Part shown: one piece after another, positions 15,065 to 22,053 of the stretch
Layout: the number at the start of each line of letters is the position of its first letter
Numbering within the stretch: position 1 is the stretch's first letter
Origin: Alphaproteobacteria bacterium
GTDB taxonomy: Bacteria > Pseudomonadota > Alphaproteobacteria > RF32 > CAG-239
Assembly (NCBI GenBank): GCA_020025875.1
Contig: JAHHRI010000014.1
Coordinates: 1 to 29,615 of the forward strand
DNA: 29,615 nucleotides
Direction of reading: 5' to 3'
Notes under the pieces: model-generated
Databases searched by the model: none
Seen by the model: the letters and a program-made list of their open reading frames with translations, nothing else
What the model was told of the DNA's origin: nothing
Translations under genes and position numbers: made by a program

Positions 15065-16540
15065 TCAATCGCCGTTTTTTTCGGGACAGTCCTGTTTGTC
15101 TTTCAAACTGGGGGCTGTTTTAACATAGTTTTCGACCATGATTGTCGATTTTTTGGCCAGAGCCACACAGCCCGGACCCGCCACACAGCCGCCTTCGCAG
15201 CACATAACTTCTATCATGTTAAAGTCTGTTCCTCTGGTGGCATATTGCTTCAGCAGTTTAATGCTGGCTTTGTTGAGCCCGTTGATGGGAGTCGGCTTAA
15301 ATTCGGCCTTGCCTTCGACCAACGAAGCCACGGCGCCTGCCACGCCGCCGCTGATCGGAAAACGGCGTCCCTGAGCACAGGAGATTTTGGCAAATTCTTG
15401 CGGCTCACATTCGCTTACGTTGATATCCGAAGCCACCAGCATGGCACCGATTTCTTCAAAGGTCAGCACATAATCGACATTGGGATCATTTTCCGCCTCA
15501 AAGCGTTTGGCCAAACAGGGGCCGACAAAAACAGCCACGCATTCAGGCTGTTCCTGTTTCAGCAGTTCGGCAGTATAATACATCGGTGTTCTCGTGTGAG
15601 AAACAAAAGGCTTAATTTCCGGAATATGCAGATCTGCGGCTTTGTAGTAGGCCGGACAACAGGAGGTAGTCATCATTTTTTCGCCGTTTTCCATCTTTTC
15701 GATAAATTCGTCGGCTTCTTTGCGGGTTGTTATATCCGCCCCGACGGCAACCTCGACCACATCGGCAAAGCCGAGCTTTTTCAACGCACCGATCAGGTTA
15801 TTGATGGTTCCCGGAAATTGTCCGAGCACGGCAGGTGCCAGCATGGCAACCACTTTTTTGTTTTCGTCGGCTAAGAGCTTCAAGACGTCTACCATCTGCG
15901 ACATTTCGACTACCGCGCCGAAGGGGCAAGACATTAGACATTTGCCGCAAAGAATACATTTTTCCGGATCAATATGCTCTTTGCCGGATTCGTCTTTGCT
16001 GATGGCGCCGACCGGACAGGCTTCTTCGCACGGAATCGGCACTCTGATAATGGCATGATAGGGACACACTTCCTGACAGCGTCCGCACGAGATACACTTG
16101 TCGGGATCAATATGCGAGCGACCGTTGACAATGGTAATTGCCTGCTTGGGACAGTTGACCTGACAAGGTTTGGCAAAACAGCCGCGGCAGGCATCGGTAA
16201 CCAGATAACGGGAGCGGATACAGCCCGAACAGGCATCGGTAATAACCGACAGCTTGTTGACGGCATGAGAGTTTCTTGCCAGTGCGCGTTCGCCATATTC
16301 TTTCAGAGTTGTCAGCTCATCGGTTTCGTCCTCAGGGGCAAAGCCCATGCTTGCCATACAGCGGTATTTTAATATGGCGCGGTCTTTGTAAATGCAGCAG
16401 CGGCTCACTTCTCCGCCTTTGGGCCGCAGTTCCAGCGGAATGCGATCGGCATCGGCAAAACGCCCTTGCAAAAATTTTTCAACGATTTTGACCAGAATGC
16501 GGGTGCGCATCTGGTTGGCATTGTTTTTAGGTATCAGCAT
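15065..16540 (-). CDS. [FeFe] hydrogenase, group B-like
   Basis: Catalytic-type [FeFe] hydrogenase (H2 <-> 2H+ + 2e-), 491 aa, probably cytoplasmic (no signal peptide). The N-terminal region with RCCIYKDRAILKYR and the H-cluster motifs resemble the monomeric group B1/B3 class. Fe-S ligands: CSGC (104-107), C118/C121/C126/C130, C149/C152/C155/C159, C171/C175 and C195/C198/C201/C205, enough for several [4Fe-4S] clusters. H-cluster motifs: L1 TTSCCPAY (291-298) with both cysteines, L2 VGPCLAK (339-345), L3 EVMCCEGGC (444-452), where Cys448 and Cys452 align with the ligands and Cys447 is extra. The start overlaps the preceding ferredoxin stop as TAATG. No maturase gene is in the window. Electron partner unknown; the adjacent TRX-like ferredoxin is the candidate. 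Confidence 0.92.
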   Translation of the reverse strand: MLIPKNNANQMRTRILVKIVEKFLQGRFADADRIPLELRPKGGEVSRCCIYKDRAILKYRCMASMGFAPEDETDELTTLKEYGERALARNSHAVNKLSVITDACSGCIRSRYLVTDACRGCFAKPCQVNCPKQAITIVNGRSHIDPDKCISCGRCQEVCPYHAIIRVPIPCEEACPVGAISKDESGKEHIDPEKCILCGKCLMSCPFGAVVEMSQMVDVLKLLADENKKVVAMLAPAVLGQFPGTINNLIGALKKLGFADVVEVAVGADITTRKEADEFIEKMENGEKMMTTSCCPAYYKAADLHIPEIKPFVSHTRTPMYYTAELLKQEQPECVAVFVGPCLAKRFEAENDPNVDYVLTFEEIGAMLVASDINVSECEPQEFAKISCAQGRRFPISGGVAGAVASLVEGKAEFKPTPINGLNKASIKLLKQYATRGTDFNMIEVMCCEGGCVAGPGCVALAKKSTIMVENYVKTAPSLKDKQDCPEKNGD

Positions 16541-16806
16541 TATTCTTCCCGATTTAAAATTTCTCTTACTTTGTTGACTACTTTTTCAAAATTGGCTTCT
16601 TCTATGAGTTCGTCATTAACCATCACAAACGGACCGCGGTTATATTTGGCGGTACTGTTTTTGCAATGGTTCATGCAGCGCGCTTCCTCAATTTCGATTT
16701 TGTCGGCAATGTCTGCCGGCGGAGCAAATTCCAGCACTTGGATCTGGGCCGCACCCATCACGAAACAGGAAGTTCCGCAGCAAATTTTGATTTTCACTTT
16801 TTCCAT
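16540..16806 (-). CDS. Thioredoxin-like [2Fe-2S] ferredoxin (NuoE-like), second copy
   Basis: 88 aa with the thioredoxin-like ferredoxin pattern: Cys9-x4-Cys14 (CCGTSC) and Cys44-x3-Cys48 (CMNHC), the four [2Fe-2S] ligands of the NuoE C-terminal domain; the helical N-terminal part of NuoE is absent. Expected role: electron carrier or subunit for the hydrogenase, whose ATG overlaps its stop. An extra Cys10 flanks the first ligand. It is a diverged paralogue of the operon's first gene, sharing the layout VKIxxGxSCF. It begins 15 nt after the phosphatase gene. Confidence 0.87.
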   Translation of the reverse strand: MEKVKIKICCGTSCFVMGAAQIQVLEFAPPADIADKIEIEEARCMNHCKNSTAKYNRGPFVMVNDELIEEANFEKVVNKVREILNREE

Positions 16807-16821
16807 AATTATGTTCCTTTA

Positions 16822-17997
16822 CTACAAGTATCTGACCGAAATTTCTTTCAGGTACTGGTTTTGCAGCAGCCTGAAAATCTTTTTGACGATGTTGCGCCTG
16901 ATTTCAAGCTCCATTGGCAAACTGGGATCTTGGTGGGCGACGTTGATTTTGGTGCCAACCACAAAATCGATCCGGTCGCTGCCAAGCAACAGGTTGACCA
17001 ACCGAACGGAAGCAACACTCGGCTCCCTGTCGATTCCTTCTTTTAACATACGATACGCATCGGTCAAGGTTAAAATGCCTTCCGTTACCAAATCGACTCC
17101 TTCCATGGTCGATGCCATCGGAATGTTTGTATCAAAACTGCTCTTGTCAATTTCGCATTTCAGGCATAGCTCACGTTCAATAATATTGGCGGTGGTGCCG
17201 CCGCAGATCGCCACTTTGCCGTCATAGTCAGAAACCAGTTCGGCAAATTCGTGATCTTTGTCCTCGTCAAACGGCGGTCCGGTTAATACCAGCAGTTTGC
17301 GCGGGGTTCGAAAATAGATGGAAACACAACTGATGTCATCGCCGGCTTTATGGTCAATCTCTTTGCTCAGGGCTTCTTCGACAATCTTTTGGGCCAATGT
17401 TTGTGATGACATATAGGGGGCTTTTTCTATCTCTTTTAAGATAAAATCGACGCAGCCCTGTCGCCCCCAACCGAGAGGATATTTTTTGTTGCCGAGTCCG
17501 GCTTGGGTGACGCCGTCAGACATCAAAATAATGCGGTCTTCGGGTTGAGTTGTCATTTGCGAAACGCCGATGGTGCGTTCTTTCCATTTTGGCGATGAAA
17601 ATTCTCGTCCTTTAACCGCCAACAGCCGATGGTTACGGATAAAAATATAGCGAGGGTTGTCCATTTCAAAAATTCGGGTTTTTCCTTCAAGCTCGCTGTC
17701 AACAATGGAAAAGGTGGCATAGCTTATTTTGCGGATTTGGCAGATGGGCAAAGCGTCCATCATAATTTCCGATGAGCGCAGCAAGTCGGTGTTGTCTTCC
17801 ATAAATTTCATGGCCATCCGCGAGGTCATAGATGACAAAATGTTGGCTTTAACGCCGCTGCCCAGTCCATCGGACAAAATGCTGATTACCCGCCTTTCTT
17901 CGGGAATTTTCTTGGAATAGATGGTGTCGCCGAAGCAGTCTTCGCCGTCTTTTTGCTTTTGGTAAGAGCCAATGTCAATGAACAACGAATTGCTCAT
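16822..17997 (-). CDS. SpoIIE/PP2C-family protein phosphatase with unassigned C-terminal domain
   Basis: 391 aa. Residues about 5-230 are a PP2C/SpoIIE-type Ser/Thr phosphatase core. Metal-binding motifs are ILSDGLGSGVKAN (40-52, Asp43), RIILMSDGVTQAG (155-167, Asp161) and KAGDDISCVSIYF (217-229, Asp220/Asp221). Such enzymes usually dephosphorylate anti-sigma-factor antagonists. Residues about 233-391 form a second domain with VLTGPPFDEDKDHEF and KVAICGGTTANIIEREL, which I cannot assign. There is no membrane segment, so it should be cytosolic. Its ATG overlaps the stop of the sensory hydrogenase gene (ATGA), which points to stoichiometric coupling. SpoIIE-type phosphatases are known neighbours of sensory [FeFe] hydrogenases in anaerobes. 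The target is not in this window. Confidence 0.85.
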   Translation of the reverse strand: MSNSLFIDIGSYQKQKDGEDCFGDTIYSKKIPEERRVISILSDGLGSGVKANILSSMTSRMAMKFMEDNTDLLRSSEIMMDALPICQIRKISYATFSIVDSELEGKTRIFEMDNPRYIFIRNHRLLAVKGREFSSPKWKERTIGVSQMTTQPEDRIILMSDGVTQAGLGNKKYPLGWGRQGCVDFILKEIEKAPYMSSQTLAQKIVEEALSKEIDHKAGDDISCVSIYFRTPRKLLVLTGPPFDEDKDHEFAELVSDYDGKVAICGGTTANIIERELCLKCEIDKSSFDTNIPMASTMEGVDLVTEGILTLTDAYRMLKEGIDREPSVASVRLVNLLLGSDRIDFVVGTKINVAHQDPSLPMELEIRRNIVKKIFRLLQNQYLKEISVRYL

Positions 17998-19760
17998 TTT
18001 TTTTCTCCGTAAGATTTAATAGTGTTTTCGACATTGCTGTCGGAAATTTCTCCGCCGGCATAATCTTCGGCAATGGAGCGTAAGAGAATTTCCGTTTCTG
18101 CCATATGTTCGCCGAGGGTGCAGGCAATCTGCTGGACGGTGGTCAGGTTTTTACGGATAACGTCTTTGGCTTTGGTGGCAATTCGTTCTTTTTTCATCTC
18201 CATTTTGGTGACGTCTTGGATAATTCCGCCCACAATTTGCTTTTTGTCGATATTAAACACGACGACGTCAAACAGTCTGTCGCCAAAACGGATATGCTCG
18301 CGCCTGATATCTTGTTCAAGATCAAGCGACGCCGAAAACAGATTGGTGAAATCAATAAAATCACGGAGATCGGCGCCTCGGAGATTGTTTTTGTTGTAAA
18401 TGTCTCCCAAAGTTTCTTCTACCCAGAAGGTTTGCACAAACTTGTCATTATACTCAATAATGTTTAAGTTGTTGTCGGCAATGACAATCGGCGCGGGAAT
18501 GCAGCGGATCAGCGCATTGGCCTTGCGTTGAGCCTGCTGCTTCATGTTGGAAACACACATTTCCGGTTCGGCCTTGCCGGCAAGCATGGCACGGGCAAAG
18601 TTTCGGCAAGTGTCATAGCCGCAGCCGCCGCAGTTTAATTCGTCTTCCACGCCATATTTGCCGATCATGGTCAACGCCCGTTTCATTTCCGCTTCGCTAA
18701 ACTCTTTGTCTTTAACGGGCTTTTTGTCATAGTGCAAATTGATGTCGGTCTGTGCTTGTCGTTTGCCTGCTTGTTTTGAAAAATCGCTGTTTTGCAAAAT
18801 ATTTAAGCGTTTGTCAAAATCCGGAGTGCGATTGCTCATGCAAGGCCCTGCCACACAGCCGCCGGAGCAAGCCAAACATTCGATAAAAATCGGTCGGTCA
18901 AAGTCTTTGAGGTTCAATCCGGCCAGCTCACGTTTAATGTTTTGAATGCCGGATATTTGCATCATATAAGCGTTGTGGGCTGTCGGATAGGGTTTGACGG
19001 TTTCGATCATACCGCCTTCGATCGGGTATGCCGAGCCTTCTTCCGCTTTGGTCATCACGAATTTGTCATAAACGCTGGTACGGATATCCTCCGGAAAAAT
19101 GCCGGCGTCCCGAAACCATTGGCGAAGATCGCCGAAGCTAAGGCTCAGGCTCAGCAGGTTGGGGTGGGCATCGGCTTCGAGTTTTTTGGCAATGCAAGGG
19201 CCGACAAACACCACTTCAATATCACTTCCCAGTTTGTCTTTCAGCATTTGGCAGTGAGCCAGCAACGGCGAAGAGAGCGGTGTCAGATAAGATGTCATCT
19301 CCGGCAGATATTTGCGCACATATTCCACCGCTGCCGGACAAGCCGTAGAGATCAGCAGCCCCGATTTTTTTTCTCCGAGTATATGGGCAATATGGGCAGA
19401 AACTTCTTCCGCCCCGACAGCTGTTTCGCCCACACCGCAAAAGCCGAGTCGGCGCAGAGCGGCAATCATATTTTCTGCCGGCAGATTTGCAAATTCGGCA
19501 ACCCATGAAGGCGCCAACGAAACATAAACCTCTTTGCCCGATTCTATCAGATGCTTGGCTCTTGTCAGATCGTTGCGCGGTTGTTTGGCTTTGGCGGGAC
19601 AAACACGGTAGCAGGTGCCGCAGGCTATGCACAATTCGGGCACAATCTGGGCTCTGCTGTCTTCAATCCTGATGGCTTTGACCGGACAAGCGCGGACACA
19701 TTTGTAACAGTCCGTACAGTTATTTTTTATGGTGTATAAAGGATATTCGCGGTCTGTCAT
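17994..19760 (-). CDS. Sensory-type [FeFe] hydrogenase with PAS domain (HydS-like)
   Basis: 588 aa, cytosolic. Order: a 2[4Fe-4S] ferredoxin (C15/C18/C21/C25 and C44/C47/C50/C54), an H-cluster domain (about 75-310), a 4Fe-4S module with CGGCGYDTC (377-385) and Cys402, a PAS domain (about 415-520), and a short helical tail (520-570). L1 reads STACPAA (138-144): the cluster-ligand Cys141 stays but the proton-relay Cys is Ala140, as reported for sensory hydrogenases. L2 is VGPCIAKK (Cys189) and L3 ECLACSGGC (Cys298, Cys302). There is no kinase domain, so output must go through partners; the overlapping phosphatase gene is the obvious candidate. This fits the group C (HydS-type) sensors, which bind H2 but turn over slowly. 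Sensing itself is inference. Confidence 0.9.
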   Translation of the reverse strand: MTDREYPLYTIKNNCTDCYKCVRACPVKAIRIEDSRAQIVPELCIACGTCYRVCPAKAKQPRNDLTRAKHLIESGKEVYVSLAPSWVAEFANLPAENMIAALRRLGFCGVGETAVGAEEVSAHIAHILGEKKSGLLISTACPAAVEYVRKYLPEMTSYLTPLSSPLLAHCQMLKDKLGSDIEVVFVGPCIAKKLEADAHPNLLSLSLSFGDLRQWFRDAGIFPEDIRTSVYDKFVMTKAEEGSAYPIEGGMIETVKPYPTAHNAYMMQISGIQNIKRELAGLNLKDFDRPIFIECLACSGGCVAGPCMSNRTPDFDKRLNILQNSDFSKQAGKRQAQTDINLHYDKKPVKDKEFSEAEMKRALTMIGKYGVEDELNCGGCGYDTCRNFARAMLAGKAEPEMCVSNMKQQAQRKANALIRCIPAPIVIADNNLNIIEYNDKFVQTFWVEETLGDIYNKNNLRGADLRDFIDFTNLFSASLDLEQDIRREHIRFGDRLFDVVVFNIDKKQIVGGIIQDVTKMEMKKERIATKAKDVIRKNLTTVQQIACTLGEHMAETEILLRSIAEDYAGGEISDSNVENTIKSYGEKK

Positions 19761-19778
19761 GCTTTTGTTCTCGGTCGG

Positions 19779-20021
19779 TTATTTGCGGAAGTTGTTTTCT
19801 AAAATGTCAAGCAAGGTACCGTTGTCGACATGGTGATATTCTTTCCCATCAATGCTGATGACGGGACCGACGGCACAACGGTTGCAACAGCGAAGTCCGG
19901 TCAGTTCGACTTCCGTATCAATCTTGTTTCCTTTCAGAAAACTTTGAATCAGCTGGAGGTTTTTGGCATTTCCCCGAGCAAAACAGGAACTGCCCATGCA
20001 TACTTTGATAACGTGTGCCAT
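19779..20021 (-). CDS. Thioredoxin-like [2Fe-2S] ferredoxin (NuoE-like), first copy
   Basis: 80 aa, with Cys8-x4-Cys13 (CMGSSC) and Cys45-x3-Cys49 (CCNRC) matching the [2Fe-2S] ligands of thioredoxin-like ferredoxins, followed by the usual GPV strand. First gene of the hydrogenase operon, 18 nt before the HydS-like gene, so it probably exchanges electrons with that protein. It differs enough from the second copy (16540-16806) that each may serve one hydrogenase. Confidence 0.87.
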   Translation of the reverse strand: MAHVIKVCMGSSCFARGNAKNLQLIQSFLKGNKIDTEVELTGLRCCNRCAVGPVISIDGKEYHHVDNGTLLDILENNFRK

Positions 20022-20057
20022 CGCCCATTTCTCCCATTGGAAAAGTATCTGTCTGAA

Positions 20058-20085
20058 AGTATATCCGAGAAAGCAAAAAAAACAA
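20058..20085 (-). promoter_or_regulatory. Probable promoter of the hydrogenase operon
   Basis: TTGTTT (20080-20085), 16-bp spacer, TATACT (20058-20063) on the minus strand, in the 82-bp gap after truA, with the first ATG 37 nt beyond the -10. The -35 is in a T run and may be fortuitous. I saw no FNR-type dyad (TTGAT-N4-ATCAA) in the gap. Confidence 0.5.
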
Positions 20086-20103
20086 CAGTATTTTTGGCTA
20101 AGT

Positions 20104-20850
20104 TCAGTATATAATTTTGCTTAAATACAACCCGCAGGCCGGAGCCGTCGGTCCCGCTTCCCGCCGATCGCGAGCCTCTAAAATGGTTTTAATTTGTTCT
20201 GGTTGCAAATGTCCGTCCCCGACCATTTTCAGAGTGCCGACCATATTGCGCACCTGATGATGCAGAAAAGAACGGGCTTCCGTATAAAAGAAAATGTTTT
20301 CCCCTTCTTGCCGTATATCGAGCCGATCAAGCGTTTTTATCGGCGATTTTGCTTGGCATTTAACCGCCCGAAAAGAGGTAAAATCGTGGTGTCCGAGGAG
20401 ATAAGCGGCGCCTTGGCGCATTTTTTCCATGTCAAGCGGAACCGTTACCGACCAGCTGCGGTTTTTATCAAGAACAAGCGGAGATCTTCGGTTGGTCAGG
20501 CGATATATATAAGCACGTCCGACGGCGGAATAACGCGCATGAAAATCTGCCGCTGCCGTTTCTGCCACCAATACCGCAATCGGGGCATCCATCCGGCGGA
20601 GATGAGCGTTGACCGCTTCACGCAGGCGAAAGGGGTCAACCTCGCGGTTTAAATCAAAATGCGCAACCTGTGCCAACGCATGCACGCCGGCGTCGGTTCT
20701 GCCTGCTCCGTAAACATCTGTTTTTTCTTGGCAAAAAGCTTCGATGGCTTGCTCAAGATATTCTTGCACACTCGGTCCGTCCAGCTGCTTCTGCCAACCG
20801 AGCAAGTGGGTACCGTCATACTCGATGGTAATTTTATAGCGTTGTGTCAT
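20104..20850 (-). CDS. truA: tRNA pseudouridine synthase A
   Basis: TruA converts U38-U40 of the anticodon stem to pseudouridine. It is 248 aa with the catalytic Asp53 in GAGRTDAGVHALAQVAHF (48-65), the N-terminal strand RYKITIEYDGTHLLGWQKQ, and FHARYSAVGRAYIYRL, FLHHQVRNMVGTL and GLYLSKIIY near the C-terminus. Length is normal. The start is nine bases after the upstream oxidoreductase stop, so the two are co-transcribed. The hydrogenase operon follows after 82 bp with its own probable promoter, and nothing links them functionally. Confidence 0.96.
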   Translation of the reverse strand: MTQRYKITIEYDGTHLLGWQKQLDGPSVQEYLEQAIEAFCQEKTDVYGAGRTDAGVHALAQVAHFDLNREVDPFRLREAVNAHLRRMDAPIAVLVAETAAADFHARYSAVGRAYIYRLTNRRSPLVLDKNRSWSVTVPLDMEKMRQGAAYLLGHHDFTSFRAVKCQAKSPIKTLDRLDIRQEGENIFFYTEARSFLHHQVRNMVGTLKMVGDGHLQPEQIKTILEARDRREAGPTAPACGLYLSKIIY

Positions 20851-20859
20851 TATTTGTTT

Positions 20860-21885
20860 TTAGGCAACCGCCGATGTGTTCATTTTAGCGGCGGGAGCTT
20901 CGTCGGAAAGCAGACCGAGCTTGTTTTCCACTTCCCAGATAACTTTCAGAGCATCAAAAGCGTTTTCACCGGAAATGCGCGGTGTTTCATTGCCGTTGAT
21001 ACAACTGATAAAATGCCCCAGCTCGGCGGTCAGCGGCTGATTACTCGGAATAAACAGCTGTTCGACGCTGCCTTTCAGACCGTAGTTCATCCATTCCGGA
21101 ATATTTTCCTGATTGACATATGGCATACGCCCTTGCGAATGGACGTTAATGCTCTGGTTGATGAAATCCATATCAATATAGTTGGTGTCGGTGGTAACGG
21201 TCAAAGTCCGCACCCGCGCTTGGGTGATGCGACTGGCGGTGACATTGGCGGTAACGCCGTTGGCAAATTCCAGCACCGCGGTGATATAATCTTTGCCATC
21301 GGGATGATCTGATGTTTTGACGGCCGCTGCTTGCACATTGATGACCGGCGACTTGACCAACGACTGAATAACCTCAATATCGTGAATCATCAAATCCATT
21401 GCGACATCGACATCGGTAATACGCCCTGAAGCGGCAGACATTCTTTGTGCCGTCAGGGAGCGGATTTTGGAAGTGTCCGAGAGAATTTTTCCCATTTGTT
21501 CAACGGCGGGGTTAAATCTTTCAATATGACCAACCAAAAGCACGACATTGTTCTTTTTGGCGGCATTAATCAGGCGTAGGCAGCCTTCTTCAGAGGTTGC
21601 CAATGGTTTTTCCATCATGCAGTGAACCCCTTTGTTGAGGAAAAACTCACCGACATCGGCATGGGTAACCGAAGTGGTGACAACGCTGACGGCGTCAACT
21701 TCTTTAGCCACTTCCTCCATGCTGGAAAAAGCTTTAATGCTAAACATTTCAGCAGCTTTGTTGGCGGCATCGGGAAAAATGTCATAAACGCCGACAAGTT
21801 CGACATTTGGCAATGCTTTGTAAGTTTTAATATGATTTTTGCCCATCATGCCTGCGCCAATAACCGCAACTTTGATTTTAGCCAT
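20860..21885 (-). CDS. Gfo/Idh/MocA-family NAD(P)-dependent oxidoreductase
   Basis: 341 aa. An N-terminal Rossmann fold with GAGMMG (10-15) is followed by the family motif EKPLA (92-96), VGHIERFNPA (118-127) and MDLMIHDIEV (163-172, His168 as likely active-site base). The last two resemble UDP-GlcNAc 3-dehydrogenases such as GnnA and WlbA-type enzymes, so a nucleotide-sugar substrate is possible. No sugar aminotransferase or acyltransferase lies nearby to support that, and inositol or other sugar dehydrogenases remain possible. An extended -10 promoter (21942-21950) and a GAGGA site precede the start. It shares the unit with truA. Confidence 0.85.
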   Translation of the reverse strand: MAKIKVAVIGAGMMGKNHIKTYKALPNVELVGVYDIFPDAANKAAEMFSIKAFSSMEEVAKEVDAVSVVTTSVTHADVGEFFLNKGVHCMMEKPLATSEEGCLRLINAAKKNNVVLLVGHIERFNPAVEQMGKILSDTSKIRSLTAQRMSAASGRITDVDVAMDLMIHDIEVIQSLVKSPVINVQAAAVKTSDHPDGKDYITAVLEFANGVTANVTASRITQARVRTLTVTTDTNYIDMDFINQSINVHSQGRMPYVNQENIPEWMNYGLKGSVEQLFIPSNQPLTAELGHFISCINGNETPRISGENAFDALKVIWEVENKLGLLSDEAPAAKMNTSAVA

Positions 21886-21941
21886 ACTGAAAAATCCTCT
21901 TTTTTGGAGTTGAAAACATAATATGCAGGCACATATATCAT

Positions 21942-21950
21942 ATTATATCA
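21942..21950 (-). promoter_or_regulatory. Extended -10 promoter for the Gfo/Idh/MocA gene
   Basis: On the minus strand TGA-TATAAT is a perfect extended -10, 56 nt before the ATG. No good -35 is seen, as often with extended -10 promoters. It lies just after the dnaK terminator. Confidence 0.5.
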
Positions 21951-21985
21951 TAAAAGGCTCTTAACATGTTGTTACAAAATGTTAC

Positions 21986-22018
21986 AAAAAAATACCGCCC
22001 TTTTTGCAAGGGGCGGTA
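21986..22018 (-). terminator. Rho-independent terminator of dnaK
   Basis: On the minus strand TACCGCCC pairs with GGGCGGTA across a 10-nt loop and is followed by a T7 run. It starts 35 nt after the dnaK stop. Confidence 0.87.
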
Positions 22019-22053
22019 CTTTTGTGCATAACGCGTTGCTGATACAGCTATGC

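Noticed and set aside
14652..15128. 158-codon plus-strand frame past the secB end
   Set aside because: Overlaps secB in another frame, runs through a terminator and the pyrimidine tract; Ser/Phe/Leu low complexity.
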